DNA of 45,321 nucleotides from Loktanella sp. (lineage in GTDB: Bacteria > Pseudomonadota > Alphaproteobacteria > Rhodobacterales > Rhodobacteraceae), in assembly GCA_024686085.1 (NCBI GenBank), contig JAIBDT010000015.1, positions 1-45,321 on the forward strand, in the 5' to 3' direction. Made by a program: the position numbers and the translations under genes. Below are positions 33,563 through 41,017 of the stretch, piece after piece; within the stretch, counting starts at the first letter, position 1; the number at the start of each line of letters is the position of its first letter. Under the pieces are notes generated by a model. That model was given only the letters and a program-made list of their open reading frames with translations. It had not been told where the DNA came from and did not search any database.

Positions 33563-35341
33563 TTAGACGGCTTGTTGGCGCATGTCGGCCTTGTTGATGC
33601 CTGCAACTTTGACAGGGTTCTTCATCGCATCACGACGGAACGGGTCGCCCAGTTCTTGGTTGATCATCGCCTCGATCAAGGTGGTGATCCCGTTTTCCAT
33701 CTGGTCTTTGATCGCTTGTGACAGGGCTGCTGTCAGCTCGTCTTGGGTGCGTGCAACGACGCCTTTGAGCCCGCAAGCATTGGCGATGCCAGCGTAGGAT
33801 ACGTCTTCGTCCAGTTCGGTGCCGACAAAGTTATCGTCGAACCAAAGGGTCGAGTTCCGCTTTTCCGCGCCCCACTGGTAGTTGCGGAATACAACCTGCG
33901 TGATTGCAGGCCAGTCGCCACGACCGATGGCGGTCAATTCGTTGACCGAGATGCCGAATGCGCCGTCGCCTGCGAAGCCGACGACAGGCACGTCCGGGCG
34001 ACCGATTTTTGCCCCAACGATGGACGGCAGGCCGTAGCCGCATGGGCCAAACAGACCCGGTGCGAGATACTTGCGGCTTTCTGTGAACGACGGGTAAGCG
34101 TTACCAATCGCGCAGTTGTTGCCGATGTCCGACGAGATGATCGCGTCTTGTGGCAGCGCTGCCTGAATAGCGCGCCATGCCATCCGCGGTGCCATCCAGT
34201 CAGGTTTGGCTGCACGGGCGCGCACGTTCCAGTCTGTGCCCGGATCGTCCTGCTCTTCGGTCATCGAGGTCAGTTCTTGTGCCCAAGCAGATTTGGTCTG
34301 TGCGATCATTGCCTTGCGGTCGCTGCGGCCCGCGTCGCCTGCGGTGTCGGACAGTTTTGCCTTGATCGATGTAGCCACTTTCGCCGCATCGCCCACGATC
34401 CCGACGGTGACCTTTTTGGTCAGGCCGATACGGTCAGGGTTCAAGTCAACTTGGATGATTTTCGCGCCTGTTGGCCAGTAATCAATGCCATATCCCGGCA
34501 GGGTCGAGAACGGGTTCAGACGGGTGCCGAGGCACAGAACAACGTCTGCTTTGGCGATCAATTCCATGCCTGCCTTGGAGCCGTTATAGCCCAATGGACC
34601 TGCGTAAAGCGGGTGGTTGCCCGGGAAGGCGTCGTTGTGCTGGTAGCCTACGCAAACAGGTGCGTCGAGTGCCTCTGCCAGAACGCGAGAGGCCTCAATA
34701 CCGCCCTTGGACAGGATCGCGCCTGCGCCGTTCAGGATTACGGGGAACTTGGCGTTTGACAGCAGATCAGCCGCGTCTTGCACAGCCGCTTCGCCGCCCT
34801 GTGGCAACTCAAAGTCAACGATTGTTGGCAACTCGATGTCGATCACTTGGGTCCAGAAGTCGCGTGGCACGTTGATTTGTGCAGGCGCCGATGCGCGCTT
34901 GGCTTGCATGATAACGCGGTTGAGTGTTTCGGCGATCCGTGTCGGGTCGCGGACTTCTTCTTGATAGGCCACGCAGTCAGCGAACAGGTTCATCTGTTCC
35001 ATTTCCTGAAAGCCGCCCTGACCGATTGTCTTGTTGGCCGCTTGTGGCGTGACCAACAGAACTGGCGTGTGGTTCCAATATGCCGTTTTCACAGCCGTTA
35101 CAAAATTTGTGATGCCCGGACCGTTTTGGGCGATCATCATCGACATTTTGCCAGTCGCGCGGGTGAAACCGTCGGCCATCATGCCGCCTGATGTTTCGTG
35201 CGCACAGTCCCAGAATGTGATTCCCGCGTCTGGGAAGATGTCGGAGATCGGCATCATTGCCGAACCGATGATCCCAAATGCGTTATCGATGCCGTGCATT
35301 TGCAGGGTTTTGACGAAGGCTTCTTCGGTGGTCATTTTCAT
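33563..35341 (-). CDS. xsc: Sulfoacetaldehyde acetyltransferase
   Basis: Thiamine-diphosphate enzyme that cleaves sulfoacetaldehyde with phosphate to acetyl phosphate and sulfite, the desulfonation step. The 592-residue protein is full length. The N-terminal domain holds the activating Glu (E49, CAHETSGGMMADG) and the C-terminal domain the ThDP/Mg motif GDGAFGISVNELTAI ... NYQWG. The start MKMTTEEAFVKTLQMHG is typical of the Roseobacter-group Xsc. An AGGGA site lies 10 nt before the ATG. First gene of a nine-gene unit that ends with soeC. A TauR-like direct repeat pair lies about 95-130 bp upstream. Confidence 0.97.
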   Translation of the reverse strand: MKMTTEEAFVKTLQMHGIDNAFGIIGSAMMPISDIFPDAGITFWDCAHETSGGMMADGFTRATGKMSMMIAQNGPGITNFVTAVKTAYWNHTPVLLVTPQAANKTIGQGGFQEMEQMNLFADCVAYQEEVRDPTRIAETLNRVIMQAKRASAPAQINVPRDFWTQVIDIELPTIVDFELPQGGEAAVQDAADLLSNAKFPVILNGAGAILSKGGIEASRVLAEALDAPVCVGYQHNDAFPGNHPLYAGPLGYNGSKAGMELIAKADVVLCLGTRLNPFSTLPGYGIDYWPTGAKIIQVDLNPDRIGLTKKVTVGIVGDAAKVATSIKAKLSDTAGDAGRSDRKAMIAQTKSAWAQELTSMTEEQDDPGTDWNVRARAAKPDWMAPRMAWRAIQAALPQDAIISSDIGNNCAIGNAYPSFTESRKYLAPGLFGPCGYGLPSIVGAKIGRPDVPVVGFAGDGAFGISVNELTAIGRGDWPAITQVVFRNYQWGAEKRNSTLWFDDNFVGTELDEDVSYAGIANACGLKGVVARTQDELTAALSQAIKDQMENGITTLIEAMINQELGDPFRRDAMKNPVKVAGINKADMRQQAV

Positions 35342-35435
35342 TGGGGCGGTCCCTTTGTGCGCTGGAAATGGGTGAATACACCGCGAAGTCGCTGTGCATG
35401 TTAACGTTTACATTATGGCTGTCGTAAGAGTCGCG

Positions 35436-35468
35436 TTAGGGCCAGTTACGATTGCACCTTAGGTCCAG
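35436..35468 (-). promoter_or_regulatory. Candidate TauR operator upstream of xsc
   Basis: Direct repeat on the minus strand: CTGGACCTAA (35468-35459) and CTGGCCCTAA (35445-35436), start-to-start 23 bp. The first copy includes the TAA stop codon of tauR. A CATAAT hexamer at 35417-35412 could be the -10 box of xsc. Confidence 0.7.
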
Positions 35469-36931
35469 TTTGGCCCTGCGCGTATCGCGGCGGCGATCAA
35501 GGCGACTCCTTGCGGGATACGGTCCGACGGGATTGATGAATAGGCAAGCCGAAAGTAGTTTTGCGGCGGGTTCTGCCCTGCGAAAAACGGAGCACCCGGT
35601 TCGATCAAAACCCCGACCTTGCGTAGATCAAGCGCGAGGTCTGTCGTGTTTACCTGTTCTGGCGCCTGCACCCAAATGGACGACCCCCCGTAGGTCGCGA
35701 GCCCAGCCGCAGACAGTCCTTCGGCCCGCAATGCCGCGTCGAGCACGTTGCGCCTGTCGTGATAGGCCCGACTGGTCCGCCGGATCAGCGCGTCATAGTG
35801 TCCAAGCGACAGGTAGTAGCTGGCCGTCCGCTGGATATGTCCGGGTGGATGTCGCAGGACGCTGGCCCGCAAGGCCCGTGCTTCGCGGATGAACGGCGCG
35901 GGTCCGACCAGATACCCAAGCCGCAGCCCTGGAAACAGCGATTTCGAGAAAGACCCCACGTAGATCACCCGCCCGTTCTTATCGAGGGATTTTAGCGACG
36001 GCGAGGGCGCGTTCAGAAATGACATCTCGAATTCGTAGTCGTCTTCTACGACCAGAAAGTCGTCTTGCTCTGCCTTTGCAAGCAGCGCTTTGCGCCGCGC
36101 CAAGGGCATGGTTGCCGCTGTCGGGCAGTGGTGGCTGGGTGTTGTGAATACGACGTCGGTTTTGTCGGGCAATGTCGCGGGGTCCAGCCCATCTTTGTCA
36201 ATCGGTACGGTGGCCAGTTGGCAGCGTGATTGGTCAAGGATGTGTCGTAGCGCGGGATAGCAGGGGTCTTCAATCGCTGCGACCCTGCGTGCGTTTAGCA
36301 ATACTTGAGCCGTCAGCCATAGCGCGTTTTGCGCCCCCATGGTGATTAGGATTTCTTGCGGGTTTGCCAAGATCCCCCGTCGCGGCAGCGTTTGCCGCGC
36401 GATGAAGTCCACAAGCTGCGGGTCGTCTCCGTCAAAGTAGTCGGCGGTCAAGGCGCTGAAGTCCCGTTTGCCCAGTGCCTTCAGCGCGCAGAGCCGCCAG
36501 TTTGCGGTGTCAAACAGAGTCGGGTCTGCCTGTCCGTAGATGAACGGATAGCGGTAGTTCGCCCAGTCCGTCGGCTTGTCCATCCCGAGCGCTGGCGCAA
36601 AGTGGTGTCCGATGGCCCGCCCCCAATCAACGGTGCTGGTGCCGCTGGGTTGCGGTGGAAAGGCGGGCGGTTCGGGTGCGTTGTCGGACACGAAATAGCC
36701 CGACCGCCCTCTGGATGTCAGGTAATCGTCGGCCACCAGTTCGGTATAGGCCAATGTCACGGTGATACGGCTAACCCCGAGGTGCGTGGCCATTTTACGG
36801 CTGGATGGCAGCCGTTCGCCCGCCCGTAGCCGCCCTGCCAGAATGCCCTGCGCAATCATCTGCTGGATACGCGCCTGCAGTGTCCCCGAAGTGTCATGGT
36901 CTAGAAAGAAGGTCTCGATAGATATCGGCAT
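35459..36931 (-). CDS. tauR: TauR, MocR-type transcriptional regulator of taurine metabolism
   Basis: GntR/MocR family activator, 490 residues. The N-terminal winged helix (about 10-80: LQARIQQMIAQGILAGRLRAG, then HLGVSRITVTLAYTEL as recognition helix) is fused to an aminotransferase-like PLP domain with the cofactor lysine in GSFSKSLFPGLRLGY. In Rhodobacter, TauR is known to activate taurine genes. Its C-terminal codons (NWT-stop) form part of the xsc operator. Divergent from a lipoprotein gene; its own ATG lies 4 bp from a repeat pair of the same type, suggesting autoregulation. Confidence 0.93.
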   Translation of the reverse strand: MPISIETFFLDHDTSGTLQARIQQMIAQGILAGRLRAGERLPSSRKMATHLGVSRITVTLAYTELVADDYLTSRGRSGYFVSDNAPEPPAFPPQPSGTSTVDWGRAIGHHFAPALGMDKPTDWANYRYPFIYGQADPTLFDTANWRLCALKALGKRDFSALTADYFDGDDPQLVDFIARQTLPRRGILANPQEILITMGAQNALWLTAQVLLNARRVAAIEDPCYPALRHILDQSRCQLATVPIDKDGLDPATLPDKTDVVFTTPSHHCPTAATMPLARRKALLAKAEQDDFLVVEDDYEFEMSFLNAPSPSLKSLDKNGRVIYVGSFSKSLFPGLRLGYLVGPAPFIREARALRASVLRHPPGHIQRTASYYLSLGHYDALIRRTSRAYHDRRNVLDAALRAEGLSAAGLATYGGSSIWVQAPEQVNTTDLALDLRKVGVLIEPGAPFFAGQNPPQNYFRLAYSSIPSDRIPQGVALIAAAIRAGPNWT

Positions 36932-36934
36932 GAT

Positions 36935-36966
36935 CTGGTCCTATTGCGTGAACAGATTGGACCTAT
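36935..36966 (+). promoter_or_regulatory. Candidate TauR operator at the tauR start
   Basis: Direct repeat on the plus strand: CTGGTCCTAT (36935-36944) and TTGGACCTAT (36957-36966), start-to-start 22 bp; similarity continues for four more bases (tGCG / cGCG). It sits directly upstream of the tauR start codon, where binding would affect initiation. Confidence 0.55.
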
Positions 36967-37075
36967 CGCGCGTAATGCACAAGTCACTTGTCTGACGACC
37001 AAGCGGCGCGGTTTACGATTTCTAAGGGCTGGAGGGGTAGGGTCATGCCAGTGCGCAAAGGTGGAGGAGCCGTCA

Positions 37076-37585
37076 TTGGGAAAATTAGGCGCGTTGGCCA
37101 TGTTGTTGACCCTTTTGCTGACAGCATGTGCGCGTGATAGCGAGGCATCGTTGCGCGACAGGTTGGGCCAGTGGTTTTACTTGGGCAGCACGCAGTATTT
37201 TGTGTCGAACAGGCAATGCACTGGCGCGATGGTGTCGGTGAATGTGGCCCACGCTCGCCAATCTGTTGTCGTGCACAATGATTGGAACGCTGCGAATTAC
37301 GCTTTCATCAATGACGCGATGGTCGCGGTGCAGATTGCGGGTGCGTCGCCTGCCCAGACAATCGAGGTCATGCAACAAAGCAGGGTCAACAATTTTGGCC
37401 GAGAGGCATTGTCTGTGGCAGCACTTGCGGGGGCGTGTTTTGAGGATAAGGCAGTGGCCCGCAAAGTCCGAGATGCCCTTATGCGGCGCGGCGCGCTGTT
37501 GGCCTTTGACCGCGACAGTCGCGGGTTGATGATTTTGGATCCCGCTTTCGATCGCCTGTTCTTTGTCAGCGGCGAGATCTGGTAA
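37076..37585 (+). CDS. Predicted lipoprotein of unknown function
   Basis: A 169-residue protein with a lipoprotein signal (MGKLGALAMLLTLLLTAC, Cys18). The start codon is TTG 37076, supported by an excellent GGAGGAG site 6 nt upstream and by the signal peptide beginning there; the frame upstream to 36944 has no such support. The mature part contains FYLGSTQYFVSNRQC and a second Cys in LAGACFEDKAV, and ends FVSGEIW. No family recognised. Divergent from tauR and sharing its control region, but no link to taurine can be shown. Confidence 0.7.
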   Translation: MGKLGALAMLLTLLLTACARDSEASLRDRLGQWFYLGSTQYFVSNRQCTGAMVSVNVAHARQSVVVHNDWNAANYAFINDAMVAVQIAGASPAQTIEVMQQSRVNNFGREALSVAALAGACFEDKAVARKVRDALMRRGALLAFDRDSRGLMILDPAFDRLFFVSGEIW

Positions 37586-37600
37586 GCGGCAAGTCGCGAA

Positions 37601-37630
37601 AAAGGCCCACGCAAATGCGCGGGCCTTTTT
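37601..37630. terminator. Bidirectional rho-independent terminator
   Basis: Stem AAAGGCCC / GGGCCTTT with inner CGC/GCG pairs and runs of T on both strands. In minus-strand RNA the inner mismatch becomes a G-U pair, so the hairpin is better for the leftward genes. Almost identical to the one at 39112-39139. Confidence 0.8.
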
Positions 37631-37689
37631 GTCGTAGGTGATCGGCGCGGCAGTGACGAACGCCTGATGCGGTCGCGCATGCCGCGGCT

Positions 37690-37818
37690 CTACCTTACTT
37701 TTTTGCCTGCGATCGACACCGCAGGTTTTCCACCCTGTGAATTCGCCGTGGCGTGGATTTTCGGCTTTTCTTGTTTGGGTGTCTTGGACTCTTTCTTGCT
37801 GTCCTTACCTTTACTCAT
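37690..37818 (-). CDS. 42-residue lysine-rich protein, unknown
   Basis: A very small basic protein beginning MSKGKDSKKESKTPKQEK (11 Lys in 42 residues) and ending SIAGKKVR, probably disordered. ATG 37818 is preceded by AAAGGACC, a good ribosome site, and a terminator follows. The longer open frame to 37998 has no support. It could be a nucleic-acid-binding or stress peptide; no family recognised. Confidence 0.55.
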   Translation of the reverse strand: MSKGKDSKKESKTPKQEKPKIHATANSQGGKPAVSIAGKKVR

Positions 37819-37882
37819 GGTCGGTCCTTTCAATGTGCACTTGACCGATGCCAGAAGGGCATCTGATTCAACGCACGGATCA

Positions 37883-38101
37883 TCATCGTTTGGGGGCACT
37901 GCTGGCGGCGGACAGGATCGTTCCGGCCGTTTCATCAGCTTGCATTTTGACGCGGTCGCTGCGCAGGCGTGCCGCCTTGAGCTGGCGCTTTTCGGCATCC
38001 TCTCGGGTCATGCGTCTCGCGATGCGCGTCGTTTTTTCCATGGCGGTTTCTTTTTGAGGTGCTGCTGTTGTCAGCAACGTCGTCTTTGCCAATTTGGCCA
38101 T
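37883..38101 (-). CDS. 72-residue basic protein, unknown
   Basis: Small protein with a central Arg/Lys/Glu-rich predicted helix (TTRIARRMTREDAEKRQLKA, then ARLRSDRVKMQADETAG). ATG 38101 has AGGAA upstream; TTG 38104 is discounted. It lies between the degenerate universal stress protein gene (79 nt upstream) and the lysine-rich 42-residue gene (64 nt downstream) on the same strand, so the three may share a transcript. Function unknown. Confidence 0.55.
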   Translation of the reverse strand: MAKLAKTTLLTTAAPQKETAMEKTTRIARRMTREDAEKRQLKAARLRSDRVKMQADETAGTILSAASSAPKR

Positions 38102-38180
38102 CAATTATTTCCTAAATTCTGTCTCGTCGGGCTTTGCGGTCGGATGTATGTCTTGAGGCGGGGCGTTTTGGGCGCACGAT

Positions 38181-38909
38181 TTATGCCTGCTCGGGCACCA
38201 CCAAGACCGGACAAGTGGCCAACCTCGTAACAGTGCGGGCCATGGAGGTATTCAGTAGGGACTCGATCCAAGACCGGTTTGGCGTCCCAACAACGATGAT
38301 GTCCGCGGCGCAGTCGTCGGCGTATGACGCAACCACATCTTCGAAATGACCACAGCGCACTGTGACTTGTGTCGCGACCCTTGCATTTGTTTCCGCGCCC
38401 AGCTCTGCGAGCTGGAGTTTGCGGTCTTTGATGATTTGGGCGGTATCAATTTCTGGAATCGGGACGGCGGTGCCAATTGCGCCAATCGTAATTCCACCTC
38501 CTGTGGCGGCGGGTGGAATAACACTGAGAAGGTTCAGCTTGCCGGCTGCAACCTCGGCGATGCCGCAGGGCACCTCGACAACTTCGCGGTTTAGGGTCTG
38601 GTTGACCGTTGTGATCACCAAGACGCTTTGGAAGCGCGATTTTTTCGAGTTTGGATCGTAGACGGCGACAGGATCGTCAACCTTCCCGAGCTGCACCAAG
38701 GCAGACTGAAGGTCATTGGCGTCGTTTGATTTTGTAGCCCCTGACATCCCCTCAGAGGTTGTCGTGAGCAACTGATCTGCATCGAGGGCCATTGACCGCA
38801 ATGCGTCTGCTTTCTCAACTGGGTTGAGCCCGTCATCATGGCGCACACTTTCGGGCGTTTTGTCATGATTGGTTTTTGAGTGTATTTTCGCGTGTGTGTG
38901 GTTAGTCAT
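38181..38909 (-). CDS. Universal stress protein-like, with non-canonical nucleotide site
   Basis: A 242-residue protein: a long hydrophilic N-terminal part (about 1-85, rich in His, Asp, Asn) then a UspA-like domain. The domain starts SRFQSVLVITTVNQTLNREV, where the usual VPxDGS aspartate motif is missing, and has an unusual Gly/Pro-rich insert (PPAATGGGITIGAIGTAVPI). The C-terminal ADIIVVGTPNRSWIESLLNTSMARTVTRL ends in CPVLVVPE, the recognisable USP signature in degenerate form. AAGGAG precedes ATG 38909. It probably does not bind ATP in the normal way. Role unknown; the genes downstream are small and basic. Confidence 0.7.
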   Translation of the reverse strand: MTNHTHAKIHSKTNHDKTPESVRHDDGLNPVEKADALRSMALDADQLLTTTSEGMSGATKSNDANDLQSALVQLGKVDDPVAVYDPNSKKSRFQSVLVITTVNQTLNREVVEVPCGIAEVAAGKLNLLSVIPPAATGGGITIGAIGTAVPIPEIDTAQIIKDRKLQLAELGAETNARVATQVTVRCGHFEDVVASYADDCAADIIVVGTPNRSWIESLLNTSMARTVTRLATCPVLVVPEQA

Positions 38910-39111
38910 AAATCTCCTTGAGACTGCGATTGAATATCAATCCAGTGGTTGTGGTTTAGTGGTGGATTTTTTGACCCTGTCGCATGGATGGATCAACGCG
39001 GAACCTGCGCAAGCGGGTTTAACCCTGCTCTCATGAGGGCCAATATTTCCGTATGACCATCCTTACCGTAAATACTTGAAAAATACAAGGTTTGCTCTTG
39101 GTGGCCAAAGA

Positions 39112-39139
39112 AAAGGCCCACGCAATTACGCGGGCCTTT
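39112..39139 (-). terminator. Rho-independent terminator of tpa
   Basis: Stem AAAGGCCC / GGGCCTTT with inner CG pairs and a 6-nt loop, followed on the minus strand by TTTTCTTTGG. Located 24 nt after the tpa stop. Sequence matches 37601-37630 at 27 of 29 core positions. Confidence 0.8.
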
Positions 39140-39162
39140 GGTGTTTGGAGCGGGTGAAGGGG

Positions 39163-40551
39163 TTAGCCTACGACCTTCGTGATCGCTTTGCTGACTGCTT
39201 CGGTGACTTCGTTCATGTCGTCGGCTGTCGCGATCAGGGGTGGCGCGAACAAAAGCGTGTTGTTGAACCCTGGCAGGGACCGGTTGGTGGCCCCGATGAT
39301 GATCCCTTGTGCCATGCAGTCGCCGACGATCTGCGCGACCATCTTTTCTGGCATTGGCTCTTTGGTTTTGCGGTCCATGACAAGTTCCGCGCCTGCAAAC
39401 AGGCCCATGCCGCGCACGTCGCCGATACAGGCGTGCTTGTCCATCAGCCCGTGCAGGTTGTTTTTCAAGTGCGCGCCGATCCGTGTCGAGTTGCCGAGCA
39501 GGTCTTCTTCGATCAGGATTTTCATGTTCTCGATGGCTGCCGCTGGCCCGCCTGTGCACCCGCCGAATGTCGAAATGTCGCGGAAGTAGTTCATGTGGCT
39601 GCTGTCGTCAGAGAACTGTTCAAACACCGCGTCCGTGGTCACGCAGCAAGAGATTGCCGCATAGCCCGATGCCACGCCTTTTGCCATGGTCACAAAGTCG
39701 GGTTTTATCCCGAATTGCTGGTAGCCGAACCATGTGCCTGTGCGCCCAAGGCCGCAGACAACTTCGTCGATGTGCAGCAGGATGTCGTACTTTTTGCAAA
39801 GCTCTTGCACGCCTTCCCAATACCCGTTTGGCGCGACGATGATGCCGCCGCCTGCTGTGATCGGTTCAAGGCAGAGTGACCCGATGGTGTCGCCCCCCTC
39901 GCGCAGGATCACGTCTTCGATCGCTTTGAGGGAGGCGGCTGTGTAGGCCTCGCCTGTTGATCCGTCTTGTGAGCGGTATTCAAGGCAGTGCGGAATAGAC
40001 ACGAAGCCAGGCGTGTATGGCCCGTATTGCGCATTGCGTTCTTCTTGCCCGCCCGCAGACAGGGTTGTGATTGTGGTGCCGTGGTAATCGCGTTCGCGGA
40101 ACAGGATTTTGTTCTTCTTGCCGCCGTGAATTTTGTGACTGATCTGGCGGACCATCTTAAAGGCTTTCTCGTTGGCCTCTGAGCCAGAGCTGGCGTAATA
40201 GACGCGGTCCAGACCCGGCATCTTGTCGATCAGCATTTCAGAGAACATCGACATCGGGATCGTACCCGCAGTTCCGCCAAAAAAGCACATTTTTGTCAGC
40301 TGTTCTGCGACCGCATCAGCGATCCGCTTGCGCCCGTAGCCGACGTTGACTGTCCAGACGCCGCCCGACACCGCATCAAGGTGCTTCTTGCCCGTGATGT
40401 CCCAAACGTGCAGCCCTTTGCCTTCGACGATGATCCGCGGGTCAACGCCGTTTGCATAGGGTTTGTGCTGGCTGAGATGGTGCCAAACGTGGGCGCGGTC
40501 CGCCTCGATCACGCCAGCTGGGTCGTTGGTCAGTGCTGAAATATCCATCAT
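39163..40551 (-). CDS. tpa: Taurine:pyruvate aminotransferase
   Basis: PLP enzyme that moves the amino group of taurine to pyruvate, giving sulfoacetaldehyde and alanine. The 462-residue class III aminotransferase has ASSGSEANEKAFKM (cofactor phosphate), DYHGTTITTLSAGG, DEVVCGLGRTG and the Schiff-base lysine K291 in FVTMAKGVASGY. The N-terminus (MMDISALTNDPAGVIEADRA) and the SHMNYFRDISTFGG segment fit Tpa of the Roseobacter group. GGAG lies 5 nt before ATG 40551. Divergent from tauABC. No alanine dehydrogenase gene, which would regenerate pyruvate, is in the window. Confidence 0.93.
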   Translation of the reverse strand: MMDISALTNDPAGVIEADRAHVWHHLSQHKPYANGVDPRIIVEGKGLHVWDITGKKHLDAVSGGVWTVNVGYGRKRIADAVAEQLTKMCFFGGTAGTIPMSMFSEMLIDKMPGLDRVYYASSGSEANEKAFKMVRQISHKIHGGKKNKILFRERDYHGTTITTLSAGGQEERNAQYGPYTPGFVSIPHCLEYRSQDGSTGEAYTAASLKAIEDVILREGGDTIGSLCLEPITAGGGIIVAPNGYWEGVQELCKKYDILLHIDEVVCGLGRTGTWFGYQQFGIKPDFVTMAKGVASGYAAISCCVTTDAVFEQFSDDSSHMNYFRDISTFGGCTGGPAAAIENMKILIEEDLLGNSTRIGAHLKNNLHGLMDKHACIGDVRGMGLFAGAELVMDRKTKEPMPEKMVAQIVGDCMAQGIIIGATNRSLPGFNNTLLFAPPLIATADDMNEVTEAVSKAITKVVG

Positions 40552-40648
40552 AGTGTCTCCGCGATGTAAGGGGGTAACGGGCGCCCACGAATCCATGGAT
40601 CGCACTGTTTATTATTGCATCACTGTGACTCTCAAATACGCGGCATCA

Positions 40649-40681
40649 GTAGGGCCAGATGCACCACATACGTAAGGCCAG
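40649..40681 (-). promoter_or_regulatory. Candidate TauR operator upstream of tpa
   Basis: Direct repeat on the minus strand: CTGGCCTTAC (40681-40672) and CTGGCCCTAC (40658-40649), start-to-start 23 bp, the same spacing and orientation relative to the gene as at xsc. Confidence 0.7.
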
Positions 40682-40955
40682 TTTTTGACAATAAGGTGAG
40701 TTTCATTTATTAATATCTTGCGTAATTAATTGCTTTTAAATGTTAATTTATCAGCAGAGCAAAATCGCTGCCGACATTTGCCCCCCAAATCCTGATCAAA
40801 TTGATTGACGTAGCCCAAACAATTTCATTGGGTTGGCGCTGAGATATGCTGAGTACGCGGGTGTTTGCTGGGCTGAATAACGCCAATCGTGCGCGCCAAG
40901 GGGACACAAAAGCATAGAAGTCGGATAGATTTCATGCTCAGCTATTTAATGATGA

Positions 40956-40973
40956 GGCAAAGTAAACTTTGCC
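40956..40973 (+). other. Perfect hairpin in the tauA leader
   Basis: GGCAAAGT-AA-ACTTTGCC, 8-bp stem, 45 nt before the tauA start. No U-tract follows, so it is more likely an mRNA structure or a protein-binding palindrome than a terminator. Confidence 0.5.
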
Positions 40974-41017
40974 CACGAACCGGCCCGAAACTGGGCTTGC
41001 AACACGGGAGAGACGAT

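Larger units (their letters stand above)
40552..41017. other. 466-bp divergent control region tpa/tauA
   Basis: Contains the TauR-like operator (40649-40681) near tpa. On the minus strand next to it is TTGAGA with AATAAA 16 nt on, a possible tpa promoter. A strikingly AT-rich block lies at about 40690-40755. Hairpins occur in the tauA leader. No convincing protein gene is present. Confidence 0.6.

Noticed and set aside
33743..34759. 338-codon plus-strand frame antisense to xsc
   Set aside because: Shadow frame of a highly conserved gene with GC-biased third positions; Cys/Arg-rich nonsense composition.
38993..39559. 188-codon minus-strand frame at the 3' end of tpa
   Set aside because: Out of frame with tpa, crosses the tpa terminator, and is extremely Arg/His-rich.
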